A stretch of 64,000 nucleotides of DNA from Novosphingobium sp. AAP83 (GCF_001295795.1 NZ_LJHY01000023.1:62001-126000), one strand, 5' to 3'. Counted from the stretch's first letter, positions 8,473 through 18,172 are shown. The notes: generated by a model from the sequence alone, not told the origin. Program-made: numbers and translations.

Positions 8473-9824
8473 CAGAATACCTCGGGCTGGATGCGCGTTT
8501 CGGGATGCGCTTCATAATAGTTTTCCGGAACTGCCAGCCCGAGGTTTTCGCGTAGGGTGGCACCTTCATAGGCCGTGCGGAAATGGCCGCTCTTTTGCAG
8601 GATCGGTATGACCTGATCGACGAAGTCTTCAAGGCCGGCCGGCAGAAACGGCGGTGAGATAACAAAACCGTCCGCAGCCCCCTGTGTTTCCCAGTCAATC
8701 AAGGTCTGGGCCACATCCTCGGCTGTACCCACGACAGTGTGGCTCGTCCGCCCAGCCGCAACCTGTCGCGCCAACGCTCGAATCGAGAGGTTTTGGCGCA
8801 CCGACAATTCCAGAACCCGATCGCGCGTGGAATTCTGACCCGCCAGCGCGGCTTCGGGCAGTGGCGGAAGAGGGCCATCAGGGTCATGCCCGGACAAGTC
8901 TATATTGCCAAGCAACGCCTCAAGCTTCGACACTGCGATATGCATGGGAATCAAGCCGTCAAGTTCGCGCTGCAAATCCTGTGCAGCTTGCTTGGTGTCA
9001 CCGATGATCGGCGTAATCGCTGGCATGACCTTGAGGCTTGCAGGGGCGCGGCCAACCTCTGCCAGTTGCGCATGCATGGCCAGCCGGAACATTTTGGCCG
9101 TTTCGATGGTTGGGTGCGAGGTAAAAATCACTTCGGCATTCACAGCTGCAAAGCGCTGACCTGTGGCCGACGCGCCTGCCTGCACAAGTACGGGATGCCC
9201 CTGTGGTGGGCGCGGCACAGTCAAAGGCCCGGCAATGCGGAAATGTTCGCCCGCGTGATTTACAGCAGTTATTCGCGCAGGATCGGTGTAGCGCCCGCTG
9301 GCCTTGTCCGCCAGCACCGCGCCTTCCTGCCAACTGTCCCACAATCGCCTTGCCACATTTACAAATTCGTCTGCCCGCGCGTAGCGTTCAGCATGCTCAA
9401 GATGCGCTGGGCGGCCATAATTGTGCGCCTCGTTCTCCATCGTCGAGGTTACGATATTCCACCCAGCGCGACCCTCACTAAGATGATCGAGCGAGGCGAA
9501 CCGGCGGGCAAGATCATAAGGATGCGAATAGCTGGTAGAAGCCGTACCGATCAGACCCAGATTGCTGGTCACAGCCGCAATAGTCGATAACACAACCAGT
9601 GGATCAAGCTTGGGCGTTTCAAGCCCTGCAAAAATCTCTGCGCCTTTCACAGGATGATAGCCAACGTAGTCGGCGAGGAACACGCCATCGAACAGCCCGC
9701 GCTCTGCCGTTTGGCCAAGCCTGCGGAAATAATCGATATCACATAACGCGTTGTTTGCAGCCCGCGGATGCCGCCAGCCCGCGATATGGCCACCGGTCTG
9801 CATCATGAAGGCAAGCAATTTCAT
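8472..9824 (-). CDS. NtaA/SnaA/DszA-type flavin-dependent monooxygenase
   Basis: This 450 aa LLM-class enzyme belongs to the subfamily named for nitrilotriacetate monooxygenase NtaA and sulfone monooxygenase DszA. Diagnostic stretches are RRFASLDHLSEGRAGWNIVTS, WDSWQEGAVLADK and PPQGHPVLVQAGAS, all with near-identical counterparts in the protein at 11336-12706. The start MKLLAFMMQTGGHIAGW at 9824 fits the family N-terminus; a longer frame to 10001 is rejected because it runs into the promoter region of the divergent MFS gene. It requires FMNH2 from a reductase. Subfamily substrates are amines, sulfones and other C-N or C-S compounds; the substrate here is unknown. Confidence 0.9.
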   Translation of the reverse strand: MKLLAFMMQTGGHIAGWRHPRAANNALCDIDYFRRLGQTAERGLFDGVFLADYVGYHPVKGAEIFAGLETPKLDPLVVLSTIAAVTSNLGLIGTASTSYSHPYDLARRFASLDHLSEGRAGWNIVTSTMENEAHNYGRPAHLEHAERYARADEFVNVARRLWDSWQEGAVLADKASGRYTDPARITAVNHAGEHFRIAGPLTVPRPPQGHPVLVQAGASATGQRFAAVNAEVIFTSHPTIETAKMFRLAMHAQLAEVGRAPASLKVMPAITPIIGDTKQAAQDLQRELDGLIPMHIAVSKLEALLGNIDLSGHDPDGPLPPLPEAALAGQNSTRDRVLELSVRQNLSIRALARQVAAGRTSHTVVGTAEDVAQTLIDWETQGAADGFVISPPFLPAGLEDFVDQVIPILQKSGHFRTAYEGATLRENLGLAVPENYYEAHPETRIQPEVF

Positions 9825-9989
9825 CGTACTATCCAAGCTCTGAGGAGCAATTTCCCTTGTCCAAGCACACCTTGTTTCCTTGCGCCAATCAGGAATCCAT
9901 GAAGGCGATAAGCCAAATTGATTATGGTGCAGATGGCAGTCTTGATACCCAACATGGTGACCCAAGCCTCTATGGAGGGCCAATTGCGC

Positions 9990-11318
9990 ATGCCGGCCCA
10001 AGCCACATACCCACCGATACGCAAAAATCTGTGGCCGATGCTGCTGCTGTTCCTTGCAGCCAATTTCTACAGCATAGACAAAGCCATCGTTGGTGTGTTG
10101 GCAGAACCTATCAAGGCAGACCTTGGCATCGACGACATTCAGATGGGCCTGCTGATGGGGCTTGCCTATTCGGTTCTAAGCGGCATTTGCGGGCTTTGGC
10201 TGGGCTCGTTGATTGATCGCCACGTACGCAAGAAAATTCTTGGTTGGGCGATCATCGTCTGGAGCCTTTCTACGGCGCTTGGCGGACTTGCCCCTGATTT
10301 CGCGACATTTTTTGTACTGCGTGCCATCGTTGGCGTGGGGGAGGCAGCCGTTGCTCCTGCCGCGCTATCCCTAATTGCGGATATGTTCCCACCATCGCGC
10401 AGAGGCCGCGCGATCAGCGCATACCTCATCGGCGCGTCCATCGGCACGGCTCTGTCTTCGATCATTCCAGGCAAGATCATCGCGGCCGACCTGCATCTCG
10501 TCCTGCCCGGTTTGGGGGATATCGCATCCTGGCGCATCGCATTCCTACTGTGTGGCCTGGCGGGTCCGGTGGTGGGGCTGTTGTTCTTCACAGTGCAAGA
10601 ACCGGCAAGACGCGGGCGGGTGGATGGGGCACCGGTGTCAAGGCCCCTGAGTGCGAAGCTTGCTTACCTGCGACGGCAACGTGCTATCGTGTTCCCGCTT
10701 TTTGGCGGCTTCTGCCTGTACTACATCGCTTTTGTCGGGGTCACCGCCTGGACCGCACCGCTGCTGATGCGAACCTTCGCACTCACACTGCCCCAGATCG
10801 CCAATGCACTGGGCCTTGGAATGCTGATCGCAGGCGTAAGCGGGTATTTTCTTGGTGGTATTGTGGCCGATTCAGCGTTTGGCACACGGCGCGGCGGGCG
10901 GTTGCTGGTGATGGCGGGACTACCGCTGCTTGCCCTGCCTGCCGGATTGGCCGGTCTCGCACCGGGACTGATGGCAGCAATAACCTGCCTTGCTACCATC
11001 AGCCTGACCGCACCGATGCTGAACGTGGCCATGAATGCCACAGTGCAAGATATTGCGCCGGGCGACATGCGCGGGTTCACTTATGCCTTGCTCAGCGTAG
11101 TTGCAGCGCTGCCCGCCGGTGCCGGTGGACCGCTGCTTATCGCGTATGTTTCACAACACGTTCTGGGCGATGAAGCGCTTATTGCATGGTCGTTCGTTGG
11201 TGTGGTGCTGCCCTGTTTGGCGCTCGCATCCTTGTGTTTCATCACCGCCTTCCGGGCCTTCCGCGCCGCCGATCCCGATGGTGAACTGGCGCACGTGGTC
11301 CAATCCAGCCAATCATAG
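9990..11318 (+). CDS. MFS transporter (spinster-like, 12 TM)
   Basis: This 442 aa carrier has the MFS loop signature GLWLGSLIDRHVRKK between helices 2 and 3 and VGVGEAAVAPAALSLIADMFPPSRRGRA in helices 4-5. These are shared with the MFS proteins at 15401 and 22164. ATG 9990 is preferred over 9918, 9957 or 9972 because GGAGGG lies 10 bases upstream. It is divergent from one NtaA-type monooxygenase and 17 bases upstream of another, so it probably imports their substrate. Confidence 0.87.
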   Translation: MPAQATYPPIRKNLWPMLLLFLAANFYSIDKAIVGVLAEPIKADLGIDDIQMGLLMGLAYSVLSGICGLWLGSLIDRHVRKKILGWAIIVWSLSTALGGLAPDFATFFVLRAIVGVGEAAVAPAALSLIADMFPPSRRGRAISAYLIGASIGTALSSIIPGKIIAADLHLVLPGLGDIASWRIAFLLCGLAGPVVGLLFFTVQEPARRGRVDGAPVSRPLSAKLAYLRRQRAIVFPLFGGFCLYYIAFVGVTAWTAPLLMRTFALTLPQIANALGLGMLIAGVSGYFLGGIVADSAFGTRRGGRLLVMAGLPLLALPAGLAGLAPGLMAAITCLATISLTAPMLNVAMNATVQDIAPGDMRGFTYALLSVVAALPAGAGGPLLIAYVSQHVLGDEALIAWSFVGVVLPCLALASLCFITAFRAFRAADPDGELAHVVQSSQS

Positions 11319-11335
11319 AATCCGGAGCAGAATTC

Positions 11336-12706
11336 ATGCCTTCAAACGGCGCCAAAATGATACTTGCCACCTTCATTCACAACAGCGGCGCGCATCCCGG
11401 CGGATGGCGATGGCCAGGCGCGCCGGTGGCTGATCTGCACGACTTTGCACATTACGCCCATCTCGCCCAAGTTGCCGAACGCGGTAAAATGCACTGCTAT
11501 TTCTCCGGCGACTCTGTCGGCTTTCCCAGCATTTCGGGCAGCGATGCCTTTGCGGCCACCGATTATGCCGGGAAACTTGAGCCAACCACGCTCCTGGCGG
11601 CTCTGGCAATGGTAACAAGCAACATAGGCCTGATCGCCACGGCATCGACGACTTATAACGAACCCTACAATATCGCGCGTCGCTATGCCTCGCTTGACCA
11701 TTTGTCCAAGGGGCGCGCAGGGTGGAATGTCGTCACATCAGCTAGCGATGGCGAAGCCCGCAATTTCGGCCGCGACATAAACATGGACCATGCCGAACGT
11801 TATGACCGGGCCGAAGAATTCGTCGATGTGGTGAAGGCGTTGTGGGACAGTTGGGAAGATGGCGCAATTCTGCGGGACCGTGAAGCCGCGCGCTATTTCG
11901 ATCCCGCAAAAGTCCATGAGCTGGACCATCAGGGAAAGCACTTCAAGGTTGCTGGGCCGCTTAACGTAGCGCGCCCGCCGCAAGGACACCCGATCATCGT
12001 GCAGGCAGGTGGGTCCGAAGCAGGCCGGCGGCTCGCCGCGCGCACGGCAGACCTCATTTTCACTGCCGCACGATCGCTTGAGGTGGGGCAGGAATTCTAT
12101 GCAGACATGAAAGCACGCGCCGCCGCGTTTGGACGCAATCCCGATCACGTCAAAGTGATCCCGTCGATGCAGCTTATGGTGCGCGGCACAGAAGAAGAAG
12201 CGCGCAAGGCCGAGGCCGAATTGCTGGAACTGGTGCCCGAAGCGCTCGCACTGCGCACGCTTTCTCTGCAATTGGGCGTCGATCTTTCGCACCTCTCGCC
12301 CGATGACAAGTTGCCGGACCTTCCCGCGACCAACGGCGGAAAGTGGGTGCAGCAGCAGATCATCCAGTTGGCACGCGAAAAAGACTTGGCTATCGGCGCG
12401 CTGGCCCGGCACGTGGTCGTTTCACGCGCAAGCTTTTCGTTTGCCGGCACGCCCGAACAGGTCGCCGATCTGTGCGAAAACTGGTTTCGCACACGCGGAG
12501 CCGACGGCTTTTCGCTTTCCCCCAATTACCAACCAGGCGGACTTGAAGATTTTGTCGATCAAGTCATTCCGATCCTGCAGAAGCGCGGACTGTTCCAGAC
12601 CGACTACGAAGGCAGCAGTCTGCGTGAAAGCCTTGGGCTGCCGACACCTGAAAATGCATTTGTCGCCAACCCGGCACTAGGCCGCGAGCCAAGGATGTGG
12701 GCATGA
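11336..12706 (+). CDS. NtaA/SnaA/DszA-type flavin-dependent monooxygenase (second copy)
   Basis: This 456 aa LLM-class enzyme is clearly paralogous to 8472-9824, sharing ARRYASLDHLSKGRAGWNVVTS, LWDSWEDGAIL, RPPQGHPIIVQAGGS and a C-terminal GGLEDFVDQVIPILQKRG. GGAG lies nine bases before the ATG. The stop overlaps the following hydrolase start (ATGA). Monooxygenation followed by hydrolysis by the exported hydrolase next door cannot occur in one compartment, so the order of steps is unclear. Two divergent copies may act on different intermediates or ring positions. Confidence 0.9.
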   Translation: MPSNGAKMILATFIHNSGAHPGGWRWPGAPVADLHDFAHYAHLAQVAERGKMHCYFSGDSVGFPSISGSDAFAATDYAGKLEPTTLLAALAMVTSNIGLIATASTTYNEPYNIARRYASLDHLSKGRAGWNVVTSASDGEARNFGRDINMDHAERYDRAEEFVDVVKALWDSWEDGAILRDREAARYFDPAKVHELDHQGKHFKVAGPLNVARPPQGHPIIVQAGGSEAGRRLAARTADLIFTAARSLEVGQEFYADMKARAAAFGRNPDHVKVIPSMQLMVRGTEEEARKAEAELLELVPEALALRTLSLQLGVDLSHLSPDDKLPDLPATNGGKWVQQQIIQLAREKDLAIGALARHVVVSRASFSFAGTPEQVADLCENWFRTRGADGFSLSPNYQPGGLEDFVDQVIPILQKRGLFQTDYEGSSLRESLGLPTPENAFVANPALGREPRMWA

Positions 12707-13668
12707 AACCGAAGTACGACAATGCCATGATCAATCGGCGAACCTTGGGCAAAGGCCTGTTGACCGCAAGCGCCGTGGTTGCCGGAGCGATCAGCACCTC
12801 GGCCTGCGCCAGCAGCCCCGCGTTGCCCGTCGGCACTCCTCTCCGCGGAGCCTGGACTGCCACCGGCAGCTTGCGCCGCGCGGGCGGCGTGCTGCACTAT
12901 GCCACAATCGGCGAACCCAACCCATCAGTGCCCCCTGTCGTCCTGTTGCACAAGCTGGGTGGTTGGCTTTCCGATTGGCGCCACGTCGCCCCGCTGCTGG
13001 CAAAAGGGCGGCAGATCATCGCGTTCGATCTTCCCGGTCATGGCGGATCGCGCTGGGATGGCCCCGCCCCCTATATCCTCACGCTGGGCGAAATTGCTTC
13101 GCTGCTGGTGGGCGCGCTCGATGAAATGGGCATCGACAAGGTGCACCTGTTCGGGACCTCGCTGGGCGGATGCGTGGCGGTTTCACTTGCCGCGTTCTGG
13201 CCCGAACGCATCCAATCGCTGGCGATCATCTCGTCGGCGCTGGGCGGGCGGCGCACACTTGATCAGATCAAAATCATCGTCGATGACAAGCAGACGGACT
13301 TGTTCGACAAGAACGGCGATCCCCTGCCGACAACGCCCGAGCAATTGCGCCAGATCTTTGGCATCGTAAATCCGCAGAAGATAAGCGTTGAAGGCAACCA
13401 GAGCCGCCTTGCTGCAGGGCGGTGGATTCAACCATGCGAACGGGGCGTGGCCATCACTGACATTGCCGGCATGATTCCGCGCATTCAGTCTCCGACGCTT
13501 CTGGTTTATGGGGAATTTGACAAGGCTTATCACAAGTTCCGGTCTGTCGTTGAACCAACTCTGCGCAACGGACGAACCGCTGTGGTGAAGAATTCCGGCG
13601 CGTTTGTGATGCAAGATAACCCGGATGAAACAGCGCGTATCCTGAATGAACTGCTGGCCGGCGCTTGA
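12703..13668 (+). CDS. Tat-exported alpha/beta hydrolase (Ser nucleophile)
   Basis: This 321 aa alpha/beta-fold hydrolase has a twin-arginine signal (NRRTLGKGLL, residues 11-20) and a possible lipoprotein Cys at 35 (STSAC). The oxyanion region is LLHKLGGW, the strand-6 region FDLPGHGGSRWDG, and the nucleophile elbow G-T-S-L-G with Ser153. The catalytic acid and His would lie in VYGEFDKAYHK and the C-terminal region. It is a close paralogue of the hydrolase at 44163-45071, sharing the RRAGGVLH opening and DLPGHG-SRWDG. ATG 12703 overlaps the monooxygenase stop; a GTG at 12697 is also in frame. It probably cleaves an ester or lactone in the periplasm. Confidence 0.83.
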   Translation: MKPKYDNAMINRRTLGKGLLTASAVVAGAISTSACASSPALPVGTPLRGAWTATGSLRRAGGVLHYATIGEPNPSVPPVVLLHKLGGWLSDWRHVAPLLAKGRQIIAFDLPGHGGSRWDGPAPYILTLGEIASLLVGALDEMGIDKVHLFGTSLGGCVAVSLAAFWPERIQSLAIISSALGGRRTLDQIKIIVDDKQTDLFDKNGDPLPTTPEQLRQIFGIVNPQKISVEGNQSRLAAGRWIQPCERGVAITDIAGMIPRIQSPTLLVYGEFDKAYHKFRSVVEPTLRNGRTAVVKNSGAFVMQDNPDETARILNELLAGA

Positions 13669-13673
13669 CCCGT

Positions 13674-14570
13674 TCAGGCGGTCCCAGCGCTTTGCGCATT
13701 GGCACGGATCACCGATTTCAACTGGCGCATGATGCGTGTTTCATAACGCCCCTGCAGCGTGACGAAACCAAAGGTTGGTGCGGCAATTTCCGAGCCTTCC
13801 AGACGCATGAGTGTCCCCTTGATAAGTTCGGCGGCCACAGATTCACACGCTATCATGCCGATCAGCCCGCCATCGACGATCAGCGACTTGTGCAGCGTAG
13901 CCGACGATACGCGGATGATCTTGTTATCTTGGCCATAGCCGAACCGTCCGATCATTTCGGTGAATTCCCGTGTCTCCATCGGATCGATCTTGTTATAGGC
14001 GCTCAATTGCACCCATGTGTGACCACTGGTTCCTGCACCTGCAAAAATCGCGTGATCAGCCCGCGCTACGATCGCATAGTTGCGCCGAAACAACGGTTCG
14101 AATTCAAATGCTTCATCACTGAAATCGGCCGGAAAACCGCAGAACGCAAAATCAAGATCGCCTGCCGAGAGCATGTCCATAAGCTGGGTGGTATAGCCAT
14201 CGCGGACCCACAAATCGATGCGTGGACTGGCGTCGACAAAGCGGCGCAGAGTGTGCGTCAACCATTCGGAAACAAGAACGGGATGAACGCCCAGAGCGAG
14301 ACGCGGTTGCCGGTTTGCTTCGGTCAGTTCGTGCACAATCCGGCGCTCTTCGGCCAGCATCAGCCGCGCCCGCGCCACCAGCCTTTCGCACATGGCTGTG
14401 GGCCGCACACCCGATGGGCCGCGCTCAAAAAGGCTGGCGTTGAATTCCTCTTCCAATTGCTTGATGCTGAGGGTCAGCGCCGGTTGGGTTATGCCGATGG
14501 TTGCGGCCGCCTTACGCAGGCTGCCACACTCATAAATAGCGATCATCCGTTTGAGTTGGACAAGATTCAC
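13674..14570 (-). CDS. LysR-family transcriptional regulator (second copy)
   Basis: This 298 aa LysR protein has the helix-turn-helix LRKAAATIGITQPALTLSIKQLEE near the N-terminus. It is paralogous to the regulator at 4024-4953, sharing start, HTH and the 'ERGPSGVRPTAMCERL' region. Translation begins at GTG 14570, with GGAGGGCGAG upstream; the start matches the paralogue. It is convergent with the exported hydrolase (gap 5 bases) and follows the hydrolase-MFS pair on the same strand. The duplicated regulator beside duplicated enzymes supports a duplicated-module origin for this region. Confidence 0.9.
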   Translation of the reverse strand: MNLVQLKRMIAIYECGSLRKAAATIGITQPALTLSIKQLEEEFNASLFERGPSGVRPTAMCERLVARARLMLAEERRIVHELTEANRQPRLALGVHPVLVSEWLTHTLRRFVDASPRIDLWVRDGYTTQLMDMLSAGDLDFAFCGFPADFSDEAFEFEPLFRRNYAIVARADHAIFAGAGTSGHTWVQLSAYNKIDPMETREFTEMIGRFGYGQDNKIIRVSSATLHKSLIVDGGLIGMIACESVAAELIKGTLMRLEGSEIAAPTFGFVTLQGRYETRIMRQLKSVIRANAQSAGTA

Positions 14571-14588
14571 GTGAACTCGCCCTCCATA

Positions 14589-15404
14589 TCAAGAAGGCTG
14601 AAGGAACATTTCCACTGCATCAACCACCCGGTCTTGCTCTAGCTTCAGGACGCCATGCTTCACGCCTGCCATATCCATCCGCTTGCCGTTGCGGAAAAGG
14701 TGTGACGTTGCGCGGGTCACTTCCCACAGATCATCCTGCGCATTCATAACCAGCACATCATGCGCCACTTGGGCCATGGCGGCAAGGAAGTCATAACGAT
14801 AGACCGAGCAATAACCCCATGGCATGCGCGCACCCAGCCGCAAGCATTCGGCCATGCTGATGTGCCGCTCTTCAAAGGATATGCGCGGGTCCGACAAACT
14901 ACCGATGATCGCCCATAGCTTTTCAACGTGAGCAAGGCTGGCATCCGGTACAGGAAATGCCTGCAACAGATTTTCAAGCTTGGCCTTACGCACATCGGCC
15001 GGGTAGGCAGCCAAGCCAAACAGTACCAAGCGCTGGACTCGTTGTGGAAACGCCCGCGCCAGCTCGGTGGCAATCAGCGATCCGGTGTGAAAACCCATGA
15101 TATGATAGCCGCCGCACGGGATCAAACCCTGTTGCGCCATGTCATGCATGAACCGGTCGGCAATCTGCGCGAAGTCTTCGATGCTGGCAGGCTCTGGCGG
15201 AGCATCGCTCATCCCATAGCCCGGCGTGTCGAGTGCAATGACAGTGCGTCCCTGCGCCAAAGGTGCCATCACCGGCAACCAATCTGCACTGCTGCTGGGG
15301 GTCTGGTGCAGACACAGGATCGGTGTGCCCTCCCCGCCTTGCGCAATCCGATAATGAACTTGACCGAAACGACTGTCGGCATAGCCGCGCTTGACTTGCG
15401 TCAT
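14589..15404 (-). CDS. Alpha/beta hydrolase-fold protein with His at the nucleophile position
   Basis: This 271 aa protein has the alpha/beta hydrolase layout: LCLHQTPSSS (oxyanion region), LDTPGYGMSD, then the nucleophile elbow G-F-H-T-G (104-108). His106 stands where Ser, Cys or Asp is normally found. A late acidic pair (NAQDDLWE) and a His (VKHGVLKL) remain. The same G-x-H-T pattern recurs in the proteins at 27405 and 20464. ATG 15404 overlaps the MFS stop (ATGA), so it is in an operon with that transporter. Without the canonical nucleophile, ordinary ester hydrolysis is doubtful. It may catalyse a lyase, dioxygenolytic or retro-aldol type reaction. Confidence 0.8.
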   Translation of the reverse strand: MTQVKRGYADSRFGQVHYRIAQGGEGTPILCLHQTPSSSADWLPVMAPLAQGRTVIALDTPGYGMSDAPPEPASIEDFAQIADRFMHDMAQQGLIPCGGYHIMGFHTGSLIATELARAFPQRVQRLVLFGLAAYPADVRKAKLENLLQAFPVPDASLAHVEKLWAIIGSLSDPRISFEERHISMAECLRLGARMPWGYCSVYRYDFLAAMAQVAHDVLVMNAQDDLWEVTRATSHLFRNGKRMDMAGVKHGVLKLEQDRVVDAVEMFLQPS

Positions 15405-16711
15405 AATGTCACCGTCTTGAGGGATTGCACACGCGCTGCTGCGTAAAAGGCCAGCAGCGCAGACAGGGTAAAGGCGGTCACGCCCACTATTGCCATCGAC
15501 CATCCTACCGCCAGCGGATCGGAAAAGACCGACTCGGTCAGCCACGCCACAGCCACTGGGCCGAGCGTGCCACCGATCATGGTCATCACAAAGGCATATA
15601 GCGCCACGGCAAAGCCCCGTAGCGATGGCGGGGCAATCTCGGACAGGACAGACAGCATCGTAGAGCCGTAGATCGCCATCACGAACATCAATTCCCCGAG
15701 CATCGCGATGGCCAGTGTGTCGTTGCCTGCAAACTGCGGCAGAGCCGATGGTAACGCGAACAGGGTAAGTGCAGCTGCCAGCCGCATCCGACCGGCCACG
15801 CCAAATCGGTTGCGGACTTTGTCAACCACGAAGCCGGCTACCCCCGCACCCAGTATCGCCCAGAGTACTTGGGCAAGGCCAAGCGACTTTCCTGCCGCAC
15901 CGATTGCATAGCCAAAAGTGCGGGTCAGAAACACTGCACCCCAACCAGTCGCCACTACTCCCCCTACTGCAAACAACGCTAACGCCATGTAGTATGGCAG
16001 AAACACATGGCATTCGCGGCCCATCGTGCGCAGGCCCTGTCCGAAAGACAGCTTTGTGCCATCGGGGCGTGCGGTGGGCGTGGTTCGCGCAGGTTCCCGC
16101 AATGTTGCTAGCAATGCCAACAAAACTACACCGCTTGTACCGACCAGCACGAAAGCGATCCGCCATGGCGCAAGCTGGCCGATAAACGGCAGTCCGGCAA
16201 ACGCGCCCTGCGGTGCAAGATCAAGGATCAGCCCGCAGATCAGCGAGCCCAGGCCGTAGGCAATCATGCTGCCAAAAACGTATAGCGCCATTGGACGCCC
16301 GCGACGTTCTGGCGGGAACAAGTCGCTTATCATGGTAACGGCGCATGGCCCCAGAACCGCTTCGCCCACGCCGATGAAAAGGCGCGATGCGAACATGGAC
16401 CCGAACCCTTCGGCAAAGCCTCCAGCCACGGTCGCCGTGCTCCAGACGGCGATGCCTGCCAGAAGCAGCTTTCGGCGGTTGACAGCATCGGCCACCGCAC
16501 CAAGCGGCAGACCGACAGTTACGTAAAAAATCGAAAACGCAAAACCTTGCAGCAGAGCAATCTGCATTTCACTGATGCCAAGATCTGTCCGCACGGGATC
16601 GATAACAAGCGCCAGCATTCCCCTGTCGATCGTAGAGACAATCTGCGCCAGAAATAGCGTAATGACCGTAAGCCATGCGCGGCCAGCATGGTCATGGGTT
16701 TTGGAATCCAT
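15401..16711 (-). CDS. MFS transporter (spinster-like)
   Basis: This 436 aa, 12-segment MFS carrier has the loop GLPLGAVADAVNRRKLL between helices 2 and 3 and FIGVGEAVLGPCAVTMISDLFPPERRGRP. These are the same subfamily signatures as the carriers at 9990 and 22164. The start at 16711 is supported by GGGGAGA seven bases upstream; the longer frame to 16807 has no family match. It is translationally coupled to the His-type alpha/beta hydrolase at 14589 and divergent from the M24 gene. It likely imports a related organic acid or aromatic. Confidence 0.87.
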   Translation of the reverse strand: MDSKTHDHAGRAWLTVITLFLAQIVSTIDRGMLALVIDPVRTDLGISEMQIALLQGFAFSIFYVTVGLPLGAVADAVNRRKLLLAGIAVWSTATVAGGFAEGFGSMFASRLFIGVGEAVLGPCAVTMISDLFPPERRGRPMALYVFGSMIAYGLGSLICGLILDLAPQGAFAGLPFIGQLAPWRIAFVLVGTSGVVLLALLATLREPARTTPTARPDGTKLSFGQGLRTMGRECHVFLPYYMALALFAVGGVVATGWGAVFLTRTFGYAIGAAGKSLGLAQVLWAILGAGVAGFVVDKVRNRFGVAGRMRLAAALTLFALPSALPQFAGNDTLAIAMLGELMFVMAIYGSTMLSVLSEIAPPSLRGFAVALYAFVMTMIGGTLGPVAVAWLTESVFSDPLAVGWSMAIVGVTAFTLSALLAFYAAARVQSLKTVTL

Positions 16712-16936
16712 GGTATTCTCCCCGTGCGGGATGCACCCTGACATGACGCCCGTCCGCAATCCCGCCTTTTGATTACGTGTCCACCTGCCGGATTGTGACA
16801 AAACCACTCGCCCTGATCCCGCTTTCAGAAAAGTCGGAAGCCCTTATCGCCTCTAAGAATTACTGATTGGCGCGGGCAAGCCGCAGATGCTTCCTACAGG
16901 TCTGCAACTTTTCTGCTTTAGTGGAAGCCTACGCCC

Positions 16937-18163
16937 ATGACCAAGCTTCAGCCGCTGATAAACCGGACCGTGGCGGAGCGGGTGTTAAGCGCAATGGGCG
17001 TTTCTGCACTGGTATTGACCGACAAGACCAGCATTTATCAGGCAACGGGATATTGGCCGCAGTCGGTCGCCATGGGGCAGGATGGCGCGGCTTTTGCCAT
17101 CGTGCCCGCCAATAAAAATTCATCCGTTACTCTCATCACCAGCCAGTTCTTGCACTACCTGCACGATCTTGAAGCGCCCGCTCCCGGTGGCCCGCTCGAT
17201 ATTCTGCTGTATACGGCCCCGCACGGGTTGGAAGGAGGAGCGACACCGCCAATCTTCTTGCCGCACGCGCAAGGGGGCACCCCCGATCCGATGGACCATC
17301 TGACACGAGATACCACGCTCGAAGTGCTGGATCGCAATGGCACTTTTCCCAATGCTGCGGCTGCACTGAATCACGCCGTCGCCGCAATCACAGGCACATT
17401 GGCCACCGAATCTACGCTGGTTGCAGGAATCCTCAATGGCCGATCGGTTTTTTGCCCGGCAGAACCTTTGCTGCGGCGTATCCGCATGATCAAATCACCG
17501 TTCGAAATCGCACTTATGCGCCATGCGGCACACAACAATGCTGAGGCCGCGCGCACGGCAATCATGTCTATGAAGGCTGGAGATACCTATCAGGACATGG
17601 CCCGCGCATTCTTTGCCGAAACTGGGCGCCGCGGTGGTGTGCCGATGTTCCTCTCAACCGACAGCACAACGATGCGCAACCGCGACGGTGTGATACATGA
17701 CGGCCGCAGCTTCCAGATCGACGCTGTCAGCCACTATGCAGGCTACCATGGCGATTTCGGACGTACGGTGTTCGTTGGTGAGCCCGATCCGATCATCCGG
17801 CGCATGGTCGATGCGGCCCGTTGCGCCAATGATGCAATCGGGGTTGCGCTGCGTCCGGGCCTGAAATACTCCGATGTGCGCAGGATCGGACAAGAGGCTG
17901 TTGCCAGCGCCGGCTATGACATGGTCATTCCCTGCGCCGCACACAGCGTCGGCCTTTTCCACACTGACGAAGCTTACGACGGCGATAGCCTGCACTTCAA
18001 AAAGGCCGACCATACAATCGAAAAGGATATGGTATTGAGCATCGATTGCCCGGTGCTGCATCTTGACGCCGCCGGAAACGTCCATTTGGAGGACTTGTGG
18101 CTGATCACTGATTCAGGCTGCGAACCATTGAACGACCGCGCGGATCCTTTCCTGAGGATCTAG
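16937..18163 (+). CDS. M24-family (Xaa-Pro peptidase / creatinase fold) hydrolase
   Basis: This 408 aa 'pita-bread' fold protein has a creatinase-like N-terminal domain (about 1-185) and an M24 catalytic domain. Metal ligands visible are the Asp pair in IDAVSHYAGYHGDF (11 residues apart), His in AAHSVGLFH, and Glu in HLEDLWLIT. The position that is usually Glu (T-I-E-P) reads S-I-D-C-P here, a Glu-to-Asp change. The family includes prolidases, metal-free creatinase and the DMSP lyase DddP, so a C-N hydrolase or small-molecule role is possible. ATG 16937 has GGAAG upstream. It is convergent with the GntR gene, only 9 bases away. Confidence 0.83.
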   Translation: MTKLQPLINRTVAERVLSAMGVSALVLTDKTSIYQATGYWPQSVAMGQDGAAFAIVPANKNSSVTLITSQFLHYLHDLEAPAPGGPLDILLYTAPHGLEGGATPPIFLPHAQGGTPDPMDHLTRDTTLEVLDRNGTFPNAAAALNHAVAAITGTLATESTLVAGILNGRSVFCPAEPLLRRIRMIKSPFEIALMRHAAHNNAEAARTAIMSMKAGDTYQDMARAFFAETGRRGGVPMFLSTDSTTMRNRDGVIHDGRSFQIDAVSHYAGYHGDFGRTVFVGEPDPIIRRMVDAARCANDAIGVALRPGLKYSDVRRIGQEAVASAGYDMVIPCAAHSVGLFHTDEAYDGDSLHFKKADHTIEKDMVLSIDCPVLHLDAAGNVHLEDLWLITDSGCEPLNDRADPFLRI

Positions 18164-18172
18164 TCCGGTACG

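Noticed and set aside
13665..14642. A 325-codon plus-strand frame across the second LysR gene
   Set aside because: It is antisense to an unmistakable LysR protein and has no domain or ribosome site.
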